NCBI RefSeq assembly: GCF_004348985.1
Contig: NZ_SMKW01000008.1
Coordinates: forward strand, 1-64,000
Direction: 5' to 3'
DNA from: Saccharopolyspora elongata
GTDB taxonomy: Bacteria; Actinomycetota; Actinomycetes; Mycobacteriales; Pseudonocardiaceae
DNA length: 64,000 nt
Part shown: piece after piece, positions 9,323 through 20,244 of the stretch
Numbering within the stretch: position 1 is the stretch's first letter
Layout: each line of letters begins with the position of its first letter
Made by a program: the position numbers and the translations under genes
Notes under the pieces: generated by a model
Database searches by the model: none
Told to the model about the DNA's origin: nothing
The model's input: the letters and a program-made list of their open reading frames with translations, nothing else

Positions 9323-9557
9323 GGTAGCGTCGCTGATGACGGGCCGTTCCCAGTGCAAGTCCGAACGCGGCCCGTCCGGGAGGCCCTGATCGTGCCTGAT
9401 GGCTGGAGCGGACGGTTACCACGTCCACCTTGGTCGCGAAGGGCCGGTGCCCGGTCCCTGCGGCCACGGCGGACTACCGGTCCGGCCGGGGCGCGACGGG
9501 GGCAGGCCCGGCCCGCCGACGAGCGGGCGTGCATGCCACGCCCGCGAGGGAGTAGCC
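9323..9557 (+). ncRNA. Candidate structured 5' leader of phoH
   Basis: A TAGCGT box (9323-9328) is followed by a region without a convincing ORF that folds into several stems. GACGGGCCG (9336-9344) pairs perfectly with CGGCCCGTC (9366-9374) and can be extended by TTC/GAA. GGACG/CGTCC forms a smaller hairpin near 9410. GCGGGCGTG (9523-9531) pairs with CACGCCCGC (9537-9545) directly against the GAGGGAG ribosome site of phoH (9546-9552). A leader this long with a hairpin touching the ribosome site suggests a cis-regulatory RNA. The loop CAGTGCAAGTCCG resembles part of cobalamin riboswitches, but the rest of that consensus is missing. No known class is assigned. Confidence 0.35.
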
Positions 9558-10934
9558 GTGACCGCACGACGTTCCCAGCCCCAAGCGGAGATCCCAGCCC
9601 GTAGCGGCGAGTCCGCGAGCAGCGCGCAACCCGGTGACACCGAAATCCGCACCTACGTGCTGGACACCTCGGTGCTGCTGTCCGATCCGTGGGCGTTGTC
9701 CCGCTTCGCCGAGCACAACGTCGTGCTCCCGGTGGTGGTGATCGGTGAACTGGAGGGCAAACGCCACCACCCCGAACTCGGCTGGTTCGCCAGAGAAGCC
9801 CTCCGTGTCCTCGATGACCTGCGAATTCAGCACGGTCGGCTCGACGAGCCGGTTCCGGTCGGCGTGTCCGGGGGCAGCCTGCACGTCGAGTTGAACCACT
9901 CCGACCCGCAGGTGCTGCCGCCGGGGTTCCGCACGGACTCCAACGACGCCCGGATCCTGGCCTGTTCGCTGAACCTGGCCGCCGAGGGACACCGGGTCAC
10001 GCTGGTGACCAAGGACATGCCGCTGCGGGTCAAGGCGGCGGCGGTCGCCCTGGACGCCGAGGAGTACCGCGCGCAGGACGTGGTGTCCTCGGGTTGGACC
10101 GGGATGGCCGACGTCGAGGCTCCGTCGGATTCGGTGGACGTCCTGTTCAAGGAAGGCGTCGCCGATCTCGACGAGGCCCGGGACCTGCCGCCGAACACCG
10201 GGGTGCGACTGCTCTGCGGCTCGCAGAGCGCGCTGGGCCGGGTGACCGCGGACAAGCAGGTCCGGTTGGTGCGCGGCGATCGGGAGGCGTTCGGCCTGCA
10301 CGGCCGCTCCGCGGAGCAGCGGATCGCCCTCGAGCTGCTGCTCGACCCGGAGGTCGGGATCGTGTCGCTGGGCGGCCGGGCCGGGACCGGCAAGTCCGCG
10401 CTCGCGCTGTGCGCGGGTCTGGAGTCGGTGCTGGAGCGGCAGCAGCACCGCAAGGTCGTGGTGTTCCGGCCGGTGTACGCGGTCGGCGGTCAGGAACTCG
10501 GCTACCTGCCGGGAACCGAGAACGAGAAGATGGCGCCGTGGGCGCAGGCGGTGTTCGACACCCTCGGCGCGCTGGCCAGCGAGAACGTGCTGGACGAGGT
10601 GATCGATCGCGGCATGCTGGAGGTCCTGCCGCTGACCCACATCCGCGGCCGGTCGCTGCACGACGCGTTCGTCATCGTCGACGAGGCGCAGTCCCTGGAG
10701 CGCAACGTGCTGCTCACGGTGCTGTCCAGGCTGGGCGCGAACTCCCGGGTGGTCCTGACCCACGACATCGCCCAGCGCGACAACCTCCGGGTGGGTCGCC
10801 ACGACGGCATCGCGGCGGTGATCGAGAAGCTCAAGGGCCACCCCTTGTTCGCCCACGTGACCCTGACCCGCTCGGAGCGTTCGCCGATCGCGGCCCTGGT
10901 CACCGAACTCCTGGAAGGGGACTTCACGCCCTGA
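9558..10934 (+). CDS. phoH: PIN domain-PhoH ATPase fusion (PhoH2 type)
   Basis: 458 residues. The N-terminal PIN RNase domain (about 30-160) has [19 protein letters not shown] with the first catalytic Asp, [12 protein letters not shown] and the acidic [10 protein letters not shown] segment. The C-terminal PhoH ATPase (about 250-455) has the Walker A motif GGRAGTGKS near residue 273, the Walker B motif [12 protein letters not shown], and the RGRSLHDAF and [10 protein letters not shown] motifs. Mycobacterial PhoH2 with this architecture is an ATP-dependent RNA helicase and RNase. The GTG at 9558 follows GAGGGAG at 9546-9552. Long out-of-frame and in-frame openings upstream are ignored because that DNA looks like structured leader. 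A strong hairpin follows the stop. Confidence 0.92.
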   Translation: MTARRSQPQAEIPARSGESASSAQPGDTEIRTYVLDTSVLLSDPWALSRFAEHNVVLPVVVIGELEGKRHHPELGWFAREALRVLDDLRIQHGRLDEPVPVGVSGGSLHVELNHSDPQVLPPGFRTDSNDARILACSLNLAAEGHRVTLVTKDMPLRVKAAAVALDAEEYRAQDVVSSGWTGMADVEAPSDSVDVLFKEGVADLDEARDLPPNTGVRLLCGSQSALGRVTADKQVRLVRGDREAFGLHGRSAEQRIALELLLDPEVGIVSLGGRAGTGKSALALCAGLESVLERQQHRKVVVFRPVYAVGGQELGYLPGTENEKMAPWAQAVFDTLGALASENVLDEVIDRGMLEVLPLTHIRGRSLHDAFVIVDEAQSLERNVLLTVLSRLGANSRVVLTHDIAQRDNLRVGRHDGIAAVIEKLKGHPLFAHVTLTRSERSPIAALVTELLEGDFTP

Positions 10935-10941
10935 TCAAGAG

Positions 10942-10974
10942 GCGGGGGCGCCGCTCGACGAGCGGCGCCCCCGC
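10942..10974. terminator. 15-bp hairpin between phoH and guaB1
   Basis: GCGGGGGCGCCGCTC pairs perfectly with GAGCGGCGCCCCCGC over a three-base loop. It lies between convergent genes and ends four bases before the guaB1 stop codon. Confidence 0.75.
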
Positions 10975-10978
10975 TCGA

Positions 10979-12421
<1,443 letters not shown>

Positions 12422-12576
12422 TCACCACCATACGGGGTCGGACGCCCCCAGTCGCCTCCCGAAGCCGGACGGCCTAACCCGGTCACGACGTTTCCGGCAG
12501 GCAGCCGCAAGATCACCGGATGAGCTGACCCATCTGGAGTTGATGTAAGAGACCAGTCTGTTGTTATACTGCTTGC

Positions 12577-12650
12577 AGCCACGCTCTGTTGGGGTGTGGA
12601 AGTAAGCCGGGACCCCCCGCCGGAGGCGGGACCCCGGCCTCTGCGTTTTC
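12577..12650 (+). ncRNA. DUF3800-flanking small RNA element, copy A
   Basis: A TATACT box (12565-12570) with TTGATG 19 bp upstream is followed by a ~75-nt element. It contains GTGGAAGTA, then a hairpin whose outer stem is GCCGGG/CCCGGC and inner stem is CCCGCC-GGA-GGCGGG, then CTCTGCGTTTTC. Copy B (13311-13384) repeats the outer stem and the conserved words exactly but has a different, still paired, inner stem. The ends near GCGTTTTC look like termination tails. It lies immediately downstream of the DUF3800 gene, which is on the other strand. The transcript start is inferred. Confidence 0.6.
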
Positions 12651-12665
12651 TGGGGCTTTTCACCC

Positions 12666-13223
12666 TCATCCGGCAGTAACCTTGATTATCCGAGCATTGT
12701 TCCCGAGTTGCTCCAGGTAGCCGTGGTCCCCACGTTCTGCGGCTAGCACGGCGCCGCACGCGACATCGGGAATCCAAAGCAGGGGTTCGCTCCCACCAGG
12801 CGCAAATGTGACACCGGTGCGCCGCGTGATCAGTCGCTTCTGCCTGCACGCGTCAACCATGTCTGTGTCGAGCTTGTTGTTCCGCTCCTGCCGAGTCTCG
12901 AATGTCACCATGGTTGCCCCGGCGTGCTCCAGTTCGGGAAGTAATGCTTCAAGGCACTTCCGGCGCCCACGTTCAGGGAAGATCGGTTTCGAGGTAGCTA
13001 CGACGGCCACGTTGTGCACGGTCTGCGTGCTTATGGCCTTGATGATCTCCGAGCGTCTATGCGGGGGTTCCTTGCTCCAGTGGAGTTTTCCCCCGCCCCG
13101 TCGAAGCTCGCGGAGCATGCATCGGATGTCTTCGGAATCGGCGAGGTCGACGATGCTGGCCGTGAGGATGTAGACGCCGATGGTCAGGTCGTAGGACTCA
13201 TCGACGTAGGCGTGGACGAACAC
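12666..13223 (-). CDS. DUF3800-like protein
   Basis: 185 residues. It starts FVHAYVDESYDL, the DUF3800 signature (a short strand with an Asp-Glu pair), and later has KLHWSKEP, VTFETRQERNNKLDTDM and the family's final LWIPDVACGAVLAAERGD with another acidic residue. These acids fit the RNase H-like fold proposed for DUF3800; nuclease activity is unproven. It lacks a good ribosome site at the GTG start (13223). GC content is lower than that of its neighbours, consistent with acquisition. It is bracketed by two copies of the same small RNA element. DUF3800 genes are known for adjacent RNA motifs and occur in defence and mobile contexts, so a protein-RNA pair is likely. Confidence 0.75.
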   Translation of the reverse strand: MFVHAYVDESYDLTIGVYILTASIVDLADSEDIRCMLRELRRGGGKLHWSKEPPHRRSEIIKAISTQTVHNVAVVATSKPIFPERGRRKCLEALLPELEHAGATMVTFETRQERNNKLDTDMVDACRQKRLITRRTGVTFAPGGSEPLLWIPDVACGAVLAAERGDHGYLEQLGNNARIIKVTAG

Positions 13224-13310
13224 GTGCCGTAGTGAAGCGAGAACTGCAGTTCGAGATCAAATCGATACACCCGGTGGTGATCGCCGACTCGACCCTGCTA
13301 AATTCCGCTC

Positions 13311-13384
13311 GGCTGCGTACCGAGGTACGTGGAAGTACGCCGGGACCTCCCGCTGTATTGTGGGACCCCGGCCTCTGCGTTTTC
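13311..13384 (+). ncRNA. DUF3800-flanking small RNA element, copy B
   Basis: A TAAATT box (13299-13304, extended by TGC) lies 25 bp before GTGGAAGTA, almost the same distance as in copy A (26 bp). The outer stem GCCGGG/CCCGGC is identical to that of copy A. The inner stem is CCCGC-TGTATT-GTGGG, which differs in sequence but keeps pairing through a G-U. The last 23 bases, from GGGACCCC to GTTTTC, are identical. A small GTACC/GGTAC hairpin lies upstream. The tail ends at the stop codon of the DUF4288 gene. It lies about 90 bp upstream of the DUF3800 start on the opposite strand. Confidence 0.6.
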
Positions 13385-13796
13385 AGGCTTCTTCTTCCGT
13401 TAGGGGTTCGAAGGAGCTGTAGGCCTGGTAATTGCGGAAGAAGCGGCCGTAGAGTTCCGTGCCGTCGTCGAAGGTGGCGTCTTCGAGGGGTTTCACCTCG
13501 ATGATCTGCTTCAGCTTCCAGGTGATCAGTTCGTGGTTCTCGTTCTGGTAGCTGGTTTCCTGCTGCTTGCCGTGCTCGACGGCCTTTTCCTTCGCCTCTT
13601 CTTCGGATTCCGCCTTGAGCAGCACGAAGGATTCCTCGTACAGCGGCTCGTGGTCGGCCGCGTCCGAGGTGGCCTCCAGGACCAGGACCGCGACGTAGTA
13701 GTCCAGCTCGACCGCGTCCGCCTGGAAGTCGCGCGGGCTGATGGTGCCCGGTCCGATGTTGATCGAGCCGATCTCGTCGAAGTCGTTGCCGCTCAT
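13383..13796 (-). CDS. DUF4288 domain-containing protein
   Basis: 137 residues, acidic. The domain (about 30-135) begins with ELDYYVAVLVLEATS, continues YEESFVLLKAESEEEAKEKA, has YQNENHELITWKLKQIIEV and ends DGTELYGRFFRNYQAY. This is the usual DUF4288 course of a beta-rich domain with a central helix. The function is unknown. The ATG at 13796 is 12 bases after the stop of the upstream ligB (13809), so the two are probably co-transcribed. Its stop codon coincides with the end of RNA element copy B. Confidence 0.8.
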   Translation of the reverse strand: MSGNDFDEIGSINIGPGTISPRDFQADAVELDYYVAVLVLEATSDAADHEPLYEESFVLLKAESEEEAKEKAVEHGKQQETSYQNENHELITWKLKQIIEVKPLEDATFDDGTELYGRFFRNYQAYSSFEPLTEEEA

Positions 13797-13808
13797 GCCG
13801 TCAGGATC

Positions 13809-15323
13809 TCACCCGCCCGGCAGCATGGCGCGAACCGCCTCGATGCTGTCGGCCGACGCCGCGTCCTTGTCGGGCCGGTAGCGCAGCACGCGGGCGAAGC
13901 GCAGCGCGACGCCGCCGGGGTAGCGGGTGCTGGTCTGCACGCCGTCGAGTTCGATCTCCACGACGAGTTCCGGCGCGATGTGGACCGTCCAGTCGTCGCG
14001 GTGGGATTCGCGGCGCTGGAACTCCGCGGTCTGCCAGGCCAGCAGCTCGTCGGTGAGGCCCTTGAACGTCTTGCCGACCATGATCGGCGGGCCGCCGTCG
14101 GGGTCCCGCGCGCCCAGGTGCAGGTTCGACAGGAAGCCGCGTCGCCGGCCGTGCCCCCATTCGGCGGCGAGCACGATCAGGTCCAGGGTGTGCTCGGGCT
14201 TGACCTTCCGCCACGAGCGGCCGCGCCGCCCCGCCGCGTACGCCGAGTCCAGCGCCTTGACCATGACGCCTTCGTGTCCGGCGTCCAGTGCCTCGTCGAA
14301 CAGCGCGGCCGCACGATCCGCCGACGGCGACAGGGTCGCGGGGATCCGGTGCTGCGGCGCGACCCGTTCCAGCGCGTCGAGGCGCTGCCGCAGCGGCAGG
14401 TCGAGCAGGTCTTCGCCGTCGAGGTGCAGGCAGTCGAAGAAGTACGGGTGCAGCAGGAGATCGCGCGAGTTCTGGGCGCCGAACCGGCCCATCGTTTCCT
14501 GGAACGGCCTGGGGCGCCCGGCGTCGTCGAGCGCGAGCGTCTCGCCGTCCAGCACCACAGCCCGGCAGTTCAGGCCGCGCACCAGCTCGACGAGTTCGGG
14601 CACGTTGCCGGTGATCTCGCGCAGCGTCCGGGTGTAGACGTGCACGTCGTCGCCGTCCCGGTGCACCTGGATGCGCGCACCGTCCAATTTGTACTCGACG
14701 CTGACCTCGCCGAGTTCGTCGAGCGCGGCGTCCAGGGTTTCCGCGGGCGAGGCCAGCATCGGCCGGACGGGCCGCCCCATCTCCAGGCGGAACTCGGCGA
14801 GCGCCGGTTCGCCGCCGCGCAGCGCGGCCTCGGCGGTCGCGGGCAGCCGGCCGGAGAGCATGAACGCCCGCCGCACCGCCTCGGTCGGCACCCCGGCCGC
14901 GGCGGCGATGGCCTCGATCATCACGCCCTCCAGCGCGCCCTGCCGGAGCTCGCCGCCGAGGAGCCGCACCAGGAACTCCTGCTCGTCGGTGGGCGCCTTG
15001 CCGAGCAGCCCGGACAGCGCCTCGGTCCGGCGCTGACCGGAGCCGGCGCCACTGATCAGCCGCACCGCGCTGATCACCGAGTCGACATCGGTGATCGTCA
15101 GGGTGGGCTCGGGCGCCGGTTCGACGTCGAGCGCGGCCAGCGTGGACCAGCCGACGCCGGCCCGTCCGCCGGGCAGCTCACCGGCCAGCAGCGCCGTCGC
15201 CGGGCGGACCTCATCGGCGTCGAGCCGCGCGAGCAGCCCGGCGATCGCGGCGGTCTTCGCCTTGCGGGAACGCGTCGCCGAGACCTCGCGCGAGGTCGTC
15301 ACCACATCCGCGAGCAGCACCAT
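13809..15323 (-). CDS. ligB: ATP-dependent DNA ligase (LigB type)
   Basis: 504 residues. It seals nicks in duplex DNA through a Lys-AMP intermediate. The N-terminal DNA-binding helical domain (1-200) includes LLGGELRQGALEGVM. The catalytic motif EYKLDGARIQVHR is near residue 212, with motif III (VVLDGETLAL), motif IV (EGVMVKALDSAY) and motif V/VI (WRKVKPEHTLDLIV, then ARVLRYRPDK). The OB-fold is complete at the C-terminus. It matches actinobacterial LigB (Rv3062), a dispensable ligase alongside the NAD-dependent LigA. The ATG at 15323 is favoured; a GTG at 15338 is possible. Neither has a clear ribosome site. Confidence 0.9.
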   Translation of the reverse strand: MVLLADVVTTSREVSATRSRKAKTAAIAGLLARLDADEVRPATALLAGELPGGRAGVGWSTLAALDVEPAPEPTLTITDVDSVISAVRLISGAGSGQRRTEALSGLLGKAPTDEQEFLVRLLGGELRQGALEGVMIEAIAAAAGVPTEAVRRAFMLSGRLPATAEAALRGGEPALAEFRLEMGRPVRPMLASPAETLDAALDELGEVSVEYKLDGARIQVHRDGDDVHVYTRTLREITGNVPELVELVRGLNCRAVVLDGETLALDDAGRPRPFQETMGRFGAQNSRDLLLHPYFFDCLHLDGEDLLDLPLRQRLDALERVAPQHRIPATLSPSADRAAALFDEALDAGHEGVMVKALDSAYAAGRRGRSWRKVKPEHTLDLIVLAAEWGHGRRRGFLSNLHLGARDPDGGPPIMVGKTFKGLTDELLAWQTAEFQRRESHRDDWTVHIAPELVVEIELDGVQTSTRYPGGVALRFARVLRYRPDKDAASADSIEAVRAMLPGG

Positions 15324-15465
15324 GCGCCCATGGTGCACCTGACGTCTGACACAGCGGTATCGAGGCTTTCCGACGTTTTCGCAGCCCGGGGCGTGGCCGC
15401 AGGTGGTGTCGGCAGGTGATCGCGGCTTGCCGTTGTCGCTCGGCCTCGACCTCTTTGATCAGCTG

Positions 15466-15585
15466 CTACACGTTCAACGCGCCATCGGCTGCGCCGCTGT
15501 GCTGCGCGCGCGGAGCGCGGACCAGCAGCATGCTCGCGATCAGCACGTTGATCAGCACCAGAGTGCTCACCTGAAGCCAGAACAT
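15466..15585 (-). CDS. Possible 39-residue single-span membrane protein
   Basis: The ATG at 15585 opens a 39-codon frame. The first half is a hydrophobic segment (MFWLQVSTLVLINVLIASML) long enough for one membrane span, followed by VRAPRAQ and a small polar tail. It lies in a 350-base gap between ligB and fumC, on the same strand as both. No Shine-Dalgarno sequence is evident. The hydrophobic pattern and AUG start support a real microprotein, but chance is possible. It resembles no family I know. Confidence 0.3.
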   Translation of the reverse strand: MFWLQVSTLVLINVLIASMLLVRAPRAQHSGAADGALNV

Positions 15586-15628
15586 GATGTCTACGGCTCG
15601 GCGGGTGGCTACCTGGTCTGGTGATGAG

Positions 15629-15674
15629 TGAAGGACGCCTTCGACCGGCTTACTCGGTCGAAGGCGCCCGTCAC
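15629..15674. terminator. Hairpin downstream of fumC
   Basis: GACGCCTTCGACCG pairs with CGGTCGAAGGCGCC over a GCTTACT loop. Outer GTGA/TCAC bases extend the arms. It lies 17 bases beyond the fumC stop and should end the fumC transcript. Confidence 0.7.
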
Positions 15675-15690
15675 GCTTCGCTCGACCGCG

Positions 15691-17085
<1,395 letters not shown>

Positions 17086-17218
17086 GCCGAAAGTGTCCCG
17101 CTGGAAGGGCCTCCCGGTCAGCGTGGCCCGCCCCACTCGGCGGCCGATCTGTGGCCCGGAGCACCCGAACGTCCTCACTGGACCGATGAAGGTGCCGCAT
17201 CTCGCAGCCGGGAAAGCA

Positions 17219-17249
17219 CGAAGGGCACCTTCGAGGAAGGTGCCCTTCG
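17219..17249. terminator. 14-bp hairpin between fumC and the protease gene
   Basis: CGAAGGGCACCTTC pairs perfectly with GAAGGTGCCCTTCG over a three-base loop, directly after the stop codon (17262) of the upstream protease gene. It isolates that gene from fumC. Confidence 0.75.
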
Positions 17250-17261
17250 CGTCGGAGGAGA

Positions 17262-18038
17262 TCAGCCGATGGTGGCGGCGATCCAGTCCTTGTAGGCCGT
17301 CGCGTCGGTGTAGATCGACGGGGCCGTGCCGCAGACCGGGATCAGGCTGCCGAGGCGGCTGGTGACGCCGGTCAGCTTCCAGTCGCCGGGCTGGCCTTCG
17401 AGCTGCGGGCCGCCGGAGTCGCCGAAGCAGGCGTTGGCCAGCAGCTGGTTGCTGCCGGTGCAGATCTCGGTCGCGCCGTCGACGCCGCTCAGCGAGCACT
17501 GGCCGTCGGGGACGACCTTGGTCTCCAGCTCCTGCAGCTGCGCGGGCGGCTGGCCGCAGCCGCGGACCGGGCAGGTCACGCCCCAGCCGATGATGCGCGA
17601 CGCGGTGCCGTCCGGGCCGGAGGCGTCGGCGATCTCGACCGGCGTCTGCGACACCGCGCGGTCCAGCTTCAGCAGCGCGATGTCGCCATTGGGGTTCTTG
17701 GTGGCGTAGTCCGGGTGCACCACGATCTCGGCGACGCCGGCCTCGGTGCCGCCGGTCGTGTGGTCCGGGCTGCCGATCCGCAGGCCGAGGTCGGCGGGGG
17801 TGACGTCCTGCACGCAGTGCGCGGCGGTGAGCACCCACTGGTGGTCGATCAGGGAAGCCCCGCAGCTGTGGTTCCCGGCGCGCTGCAGCGACGCCATCCA
17901 GTCGTACTGCTCGGTTGCGTCGTGGCCACCGACGATCAGCGCGCCCGGGTCGTCCGCGGCGCTCGCGGTGGCGGGCAGCAGCCCGGTGCTCAGCGCGACG
18001 GCCGAGAGACCGGCGAGCAGCATGGATTTCCTCTTCAC
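17262..18038 (-). CDS. Secreted trypsin-like serine protease 1
   Basis: 258 residues. A signal peptide (KRKS, a hydrophobic core, ATASA) and a short pro-segment precede [10 protein letters not shown], the activated N-terminus of chymotrypsin-fold enzymes. The catalytic triad is visible: His in LTAAHC, Asp in GDIALLKL and Ser in CFGDSGGPQ. Six Cys allow three disulfides. The GTG at 18038 has GGGGAGGAC upstream. A paralogue lies at 19287-20033 with the same opening and layout; the reductase gene sits between them. Enzymes of this type in actinomycetes degrade extracellular protein and often act in mycelial turnover. Confidence 0.9.
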   Translation of the reverse strand: MKRKSMLLAGLSAVALSTGLLPATASAADDPGALIVGGHDATEQYDWMASLQRAGNHSCGASLIDHQWVLTAAHCVQDVTPADLGLRIGSPDHTTGGTEAGVAEIVVHPDYATKNPNGDIALLKLDRAVSQTPVEIADASGPDGTASRIIGWGVTCPVRGCGQPPAQLQELETKVVPDGQCSLSGVDGATEICTGSNQLLANACFGDSGGPQLEGQPGDWKLTGVTSRLGSLIPVCGTAPSIYTDATAYKDWIAATIG

Positions 18039-18221
18039 GGGCAGTCCTCCCCGACGTGATCCCCTTTTTCGGTGAACGTAAGGGCGGGTCCGACGAACGG
18101 GTACCGCCAACTGCGGAAGCGAGTTCGGCGTTCTGGTGCAGCGCTCGCCGTGATGCGGACATCACGGCGGAGATCCGGCTAGCCTGGGTGTGTCCACACG
18201 GTCGACGACGAGGTGGTGGGC

Positions 18222-19205
18222 ATGACCGCGGTGTCGCATGAGGTCGATCTGCTGATCGTGGGCGCGGGTCCGACCGGTTTGTTCGCCGCCTACTACGCGG
18301 GATTCCGCGGGTTGTCGGTGGCGGTGGTCGACGCGCTGCCCGAGCCAGGCGGCCAGGTGACCGCGATGTACCCGGAGAAGATGATCTTCGACGTAGCCGG
18401 GTTCCCCGAGGTGCGCGGCCGCGATCTGGTTGCCGCGCTGGTGAAGCAGGCCGGCCAGTACGACCCGGACTACCTGCTCGGCAGGCCCGCGACCGAGATG
18501 TCCGATGTGGATGGTGGGCTGCTCGTCGGGGTCGGCGGGGGAGAGGCGGTGCGCGCCGGCGCGGTGCTGGTCACCGCCGGGATCGGCGAGTTCACCCCGC
18601 GCCCGCTGCCCGTCGGCGGCGACTGGGTCGGTCGCGGCGTCGTGCACTTCATCCCGGAGCTGTCCGTGCACAGTGGACACGACGTGGTGGTGGTCGGCGG
18701 CGGCGATTCCGCGTTCGACTGGGCGCTGGCCCTGCACCCGGTGGCCCGCAGCGTGACCCTGGTGCACCGCCGCACCCGGTTCCGCGCGCATTCGGGCCTG
18801 GTCGGAAAGGTCGAGGACCTGGGCGTCCCGCTGATCACCCCGGCGGAGGTCGCGGAGATCCGCGGCGACGACACCGGCGTGCGCGAGGTGGAGGTCGAGC
18901 TCGGCGACGGGCAGCGCCGGGTGCTGCCGGCGCAGACGGTGGTGGCCGCGCTGGGCTTCACCGCCGACCTGGGGCCGATCGAGGAGTGGGGCCTGGCGCT
19001 GGAGAAGCGCGCGATCCTCGTCGACAGCACGATGCGGACCAGCCGGTCGCGGGTGTACGCGGCGGGCGACGTCGCGGCGTACCCGGGCAAGGTCAAGCTG
19101 ATCGCCACCGGCTTCGGCGAGGCGGCCACGGCGGTCAACAACATCGCCGTGGAGCTCAACCCGGGGGCCCACCTGTTCCCCGGTCACTCGTCGAACATGG
19201 GCTGA
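18222..19205 (+). CDS. Ferredoxin/flavodoxin-NADP+ reductase, thioredoxin-reductase-like
   Basis: 327 residues. FAD binding is shown by [21 protein letters not shown] at the start; the [22 protein letters not shown] stretch is typical of type-2 ferredoxin-NADP+ reductases (YumC type). The NADP domain carries [17 protein letters not shown] and the FAD-closing motif [23 protein letters not shown]. The redox CxxC of thioredoxin reductase is absent, as expected for this group. It transfers electrons between NADPH and ferredoxin or flavodoxin in the cytoplasm. The ATG at 18222 has GAGGTGG upstream. It is divergent from protease 1 and convergent with protease 2. Confidence 0.88.
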   Translation: MTAVSHEVDLLIVGAGPTGLFAAYYAGFRGLSVAVVDALPEPGGQVTAMYPEKMIFDVAGFPEVRGRDLVAALVKQAGQYDPDYLLGRPATEMSDVDGGLLVGVGGGEAVRAGAVLVTAGIGEFTPRPLPVGGDWVGRGVVHFIPELSVHSGHDVVVVGGGDSAFDWALALHPVARSVTLVHRRTRFRAHSGLVGKVEDLGVPLITPAEVAEIRGDDTGVREVEVELGDGQRRVLPAQTVVAALGFTADLGPIEEWGLALEKRAILVDSTMRTSRSRVYAAGDVAAYPGKVKLIATGFGEAATAVNNIAVELNPGAHLFPGHSSNMG

Positions 19206-19211
19206 CGAGCG

Positions 19212-19245
19212 CCCGGGCACGGCGCGGAATCGCGCCGTGCCCGGG
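19212..19245. terminator. 15-bp hairpin between reductase and protease 2
   Basis: CCCGGGCACGGCGCG pairs perfectly with CGCGCCGTGCCCGGG over GAAT. It lies between convergent genes and serves both strands. Confidence 0.75.
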
Positions 19246-19286
19246 TGAGTTCTCGGGTGGGCGTAGCCGCTCCACCCGAAGCGGGA

Positions 19287-20033
19287 TCAGCCGCCGGTGT
19301 TCTGGTTGACCCAGTCCGCGTAGGCGACGACGTCGGTGTAGATCGACGGGCCGGTGGCGCAGGTCGAGTCGCCGTTGCCGGACCGGCTGGTCGCGCCGGT
19401 CAGTTCCCAGTTGCCCGGCGTGCCCTTGATCTGCGGGCCGCCCGAGTCGCCGTAGCAGGCGCCCGAGTTGCCGTTCGGGTTGTCGGTGCAGATCTCGCCC
19501 TGCCCATCGATGCCCTGGCAGCCGGAGTCTTCGACGACCTGGGTGTCCAGCTCCTGCAGCACCTGCGGGGCCGGGCCGCAGCCGGGCTGGGCGCAGGTCT
19601 GGCCCCAGCCGATGATCCGGGTCGCGGTGCCAGCCGCGCCCGAGTCGGCGGCGATCTTGATCGGGGTGGCCTGCAGCTGGCGGTCGAGTTGCAGCACCGC
19701 GATGTCGCCGGAGGGGTGCGTCTGCACGTTGGTGACGTTGGCCTCCTCGCCACCGCTGGTGTGGTCGTTGCTGCCGACCCGGACGCTGAACTGGCCGCCG
19801 CCCTGCACGCAGTGTGCGGCGGTGACCACCCAGTCGGGCTTGATCAGCGAGCCGCCACAGCCGTGCTGGCCCTGCTGCTGCAGCGACACCATGAACGAGT
19901 ACTCCTCGGTGGCGTCGTGGCCGCCGACGATGTACGGGTTGACGTCGCTGGGTGCCGCGACCGCGGGCAGACCGAGTGCACCGATCGCGCCGACCGCGGC
20001 GATGGCTCCGATCAGAACCGAACGCTTCCGCAT
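19287..20033 (-). CDS. Secreted trypsin-like serine protease 2
   Basis: 248 residues. A signal peptide (MRKRS, a hydrophobic core, AVAAP) and short pro-segment precede [11 protein letters not shown]. The triad is His in VTAAHC, Asp in SGDIAVLQL and Ser in CYGDSGGPQ. Cys pairs match those of protease 1, including the GWG-TCAQPGC loop. The ATG at 20033 has GGGAGGA upstream at 15 bp and starts the signal peptide directly. It is clearly a duplicate of the gene at 17262, diverged to about half identity by eye. Regulation is probably separate because terminators isolate each copy. Confidence 0.9.
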   Translation of the reverse strand: MRKRSVLIGAIAAVGAIGALGLPAVAAPSDVNPYIVGGHDATEEYSFMVSLQQQGQHGCGGSLIKPDWVVTAAHCVQGGGQFSVRVGSNDHTSGGEEANVTNVQTHPSGDIAVLQLDRQLQATPIKIAADSGAAGTATRIIGWGQTCAQPGCGPAPQVLQELDTQVVEDSGCQGIDGQGEICTDNPNGNSGACYGDSGGPQIKGTPGNWELTGATSRSGNGDSTCATGPSIYTDVVAYADWVNQNTGG

Positions 20034-20244
20034 GTCCGTCGAATCCTCCCGTGTGTCCGGCACCACTGGCCGGGCTGGGCACAGACGGTAAGCGGAGCCA
20101 TCCCATCGGCGTACCCACTAAGGGATGAGATCGACAACGTCGAAAGCGGTGACCCGCAGTCGAAACCGCAGGTCACCGCTCGGAAAACGACGTCATTCCA
20201 GGCAATCGGCGAGTTTTTGCCAATTTCCCGGTGGTGTCACCCGC

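Noticed and set aside
9336-9374. Cobalamin riboswitch
   Set aside because: The loop CAGTGCAAGTCCG and the following GCGGCCC resemble part of the consensus, but the terminal AGCCAGGAGACC-like segment and the rest of the core are missing.
9345-9374. tRNA gene suggested by a GTGCAAGTCCGAAC stretch
   Set aside because: There is no cloverleaf: no acceptor stem, D-arm or anticodon arm can be formed around it.
9399-9557. N-terminal extension of PhoH
   Set aside because: The upstream open frame is low-complexity, overlaps strong hairpins, and the GTG at 9558 has a good ribosome site.
12808-13232. Plus-strand ORFs opposite the DUF3800 gene
   Set aside because: They lack ribosome sites and codon bias, and the minus-strand frame has recognisable family motifs.
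12596-13384. Insertion sequence ends (direct repeats around a gene)
   Set aside because: The repeats fold and have promoter and terminator features, and the enclosed gene is DUF3800-like, not a transposase; a mobile cassette is not excluded.
17086-18165. Very long FumC reading frame on the minus strand
   Set aside because: The frame is open only because of high GC; it overlaps the protease gene antisense to codon positions and FumC begins at 17085.
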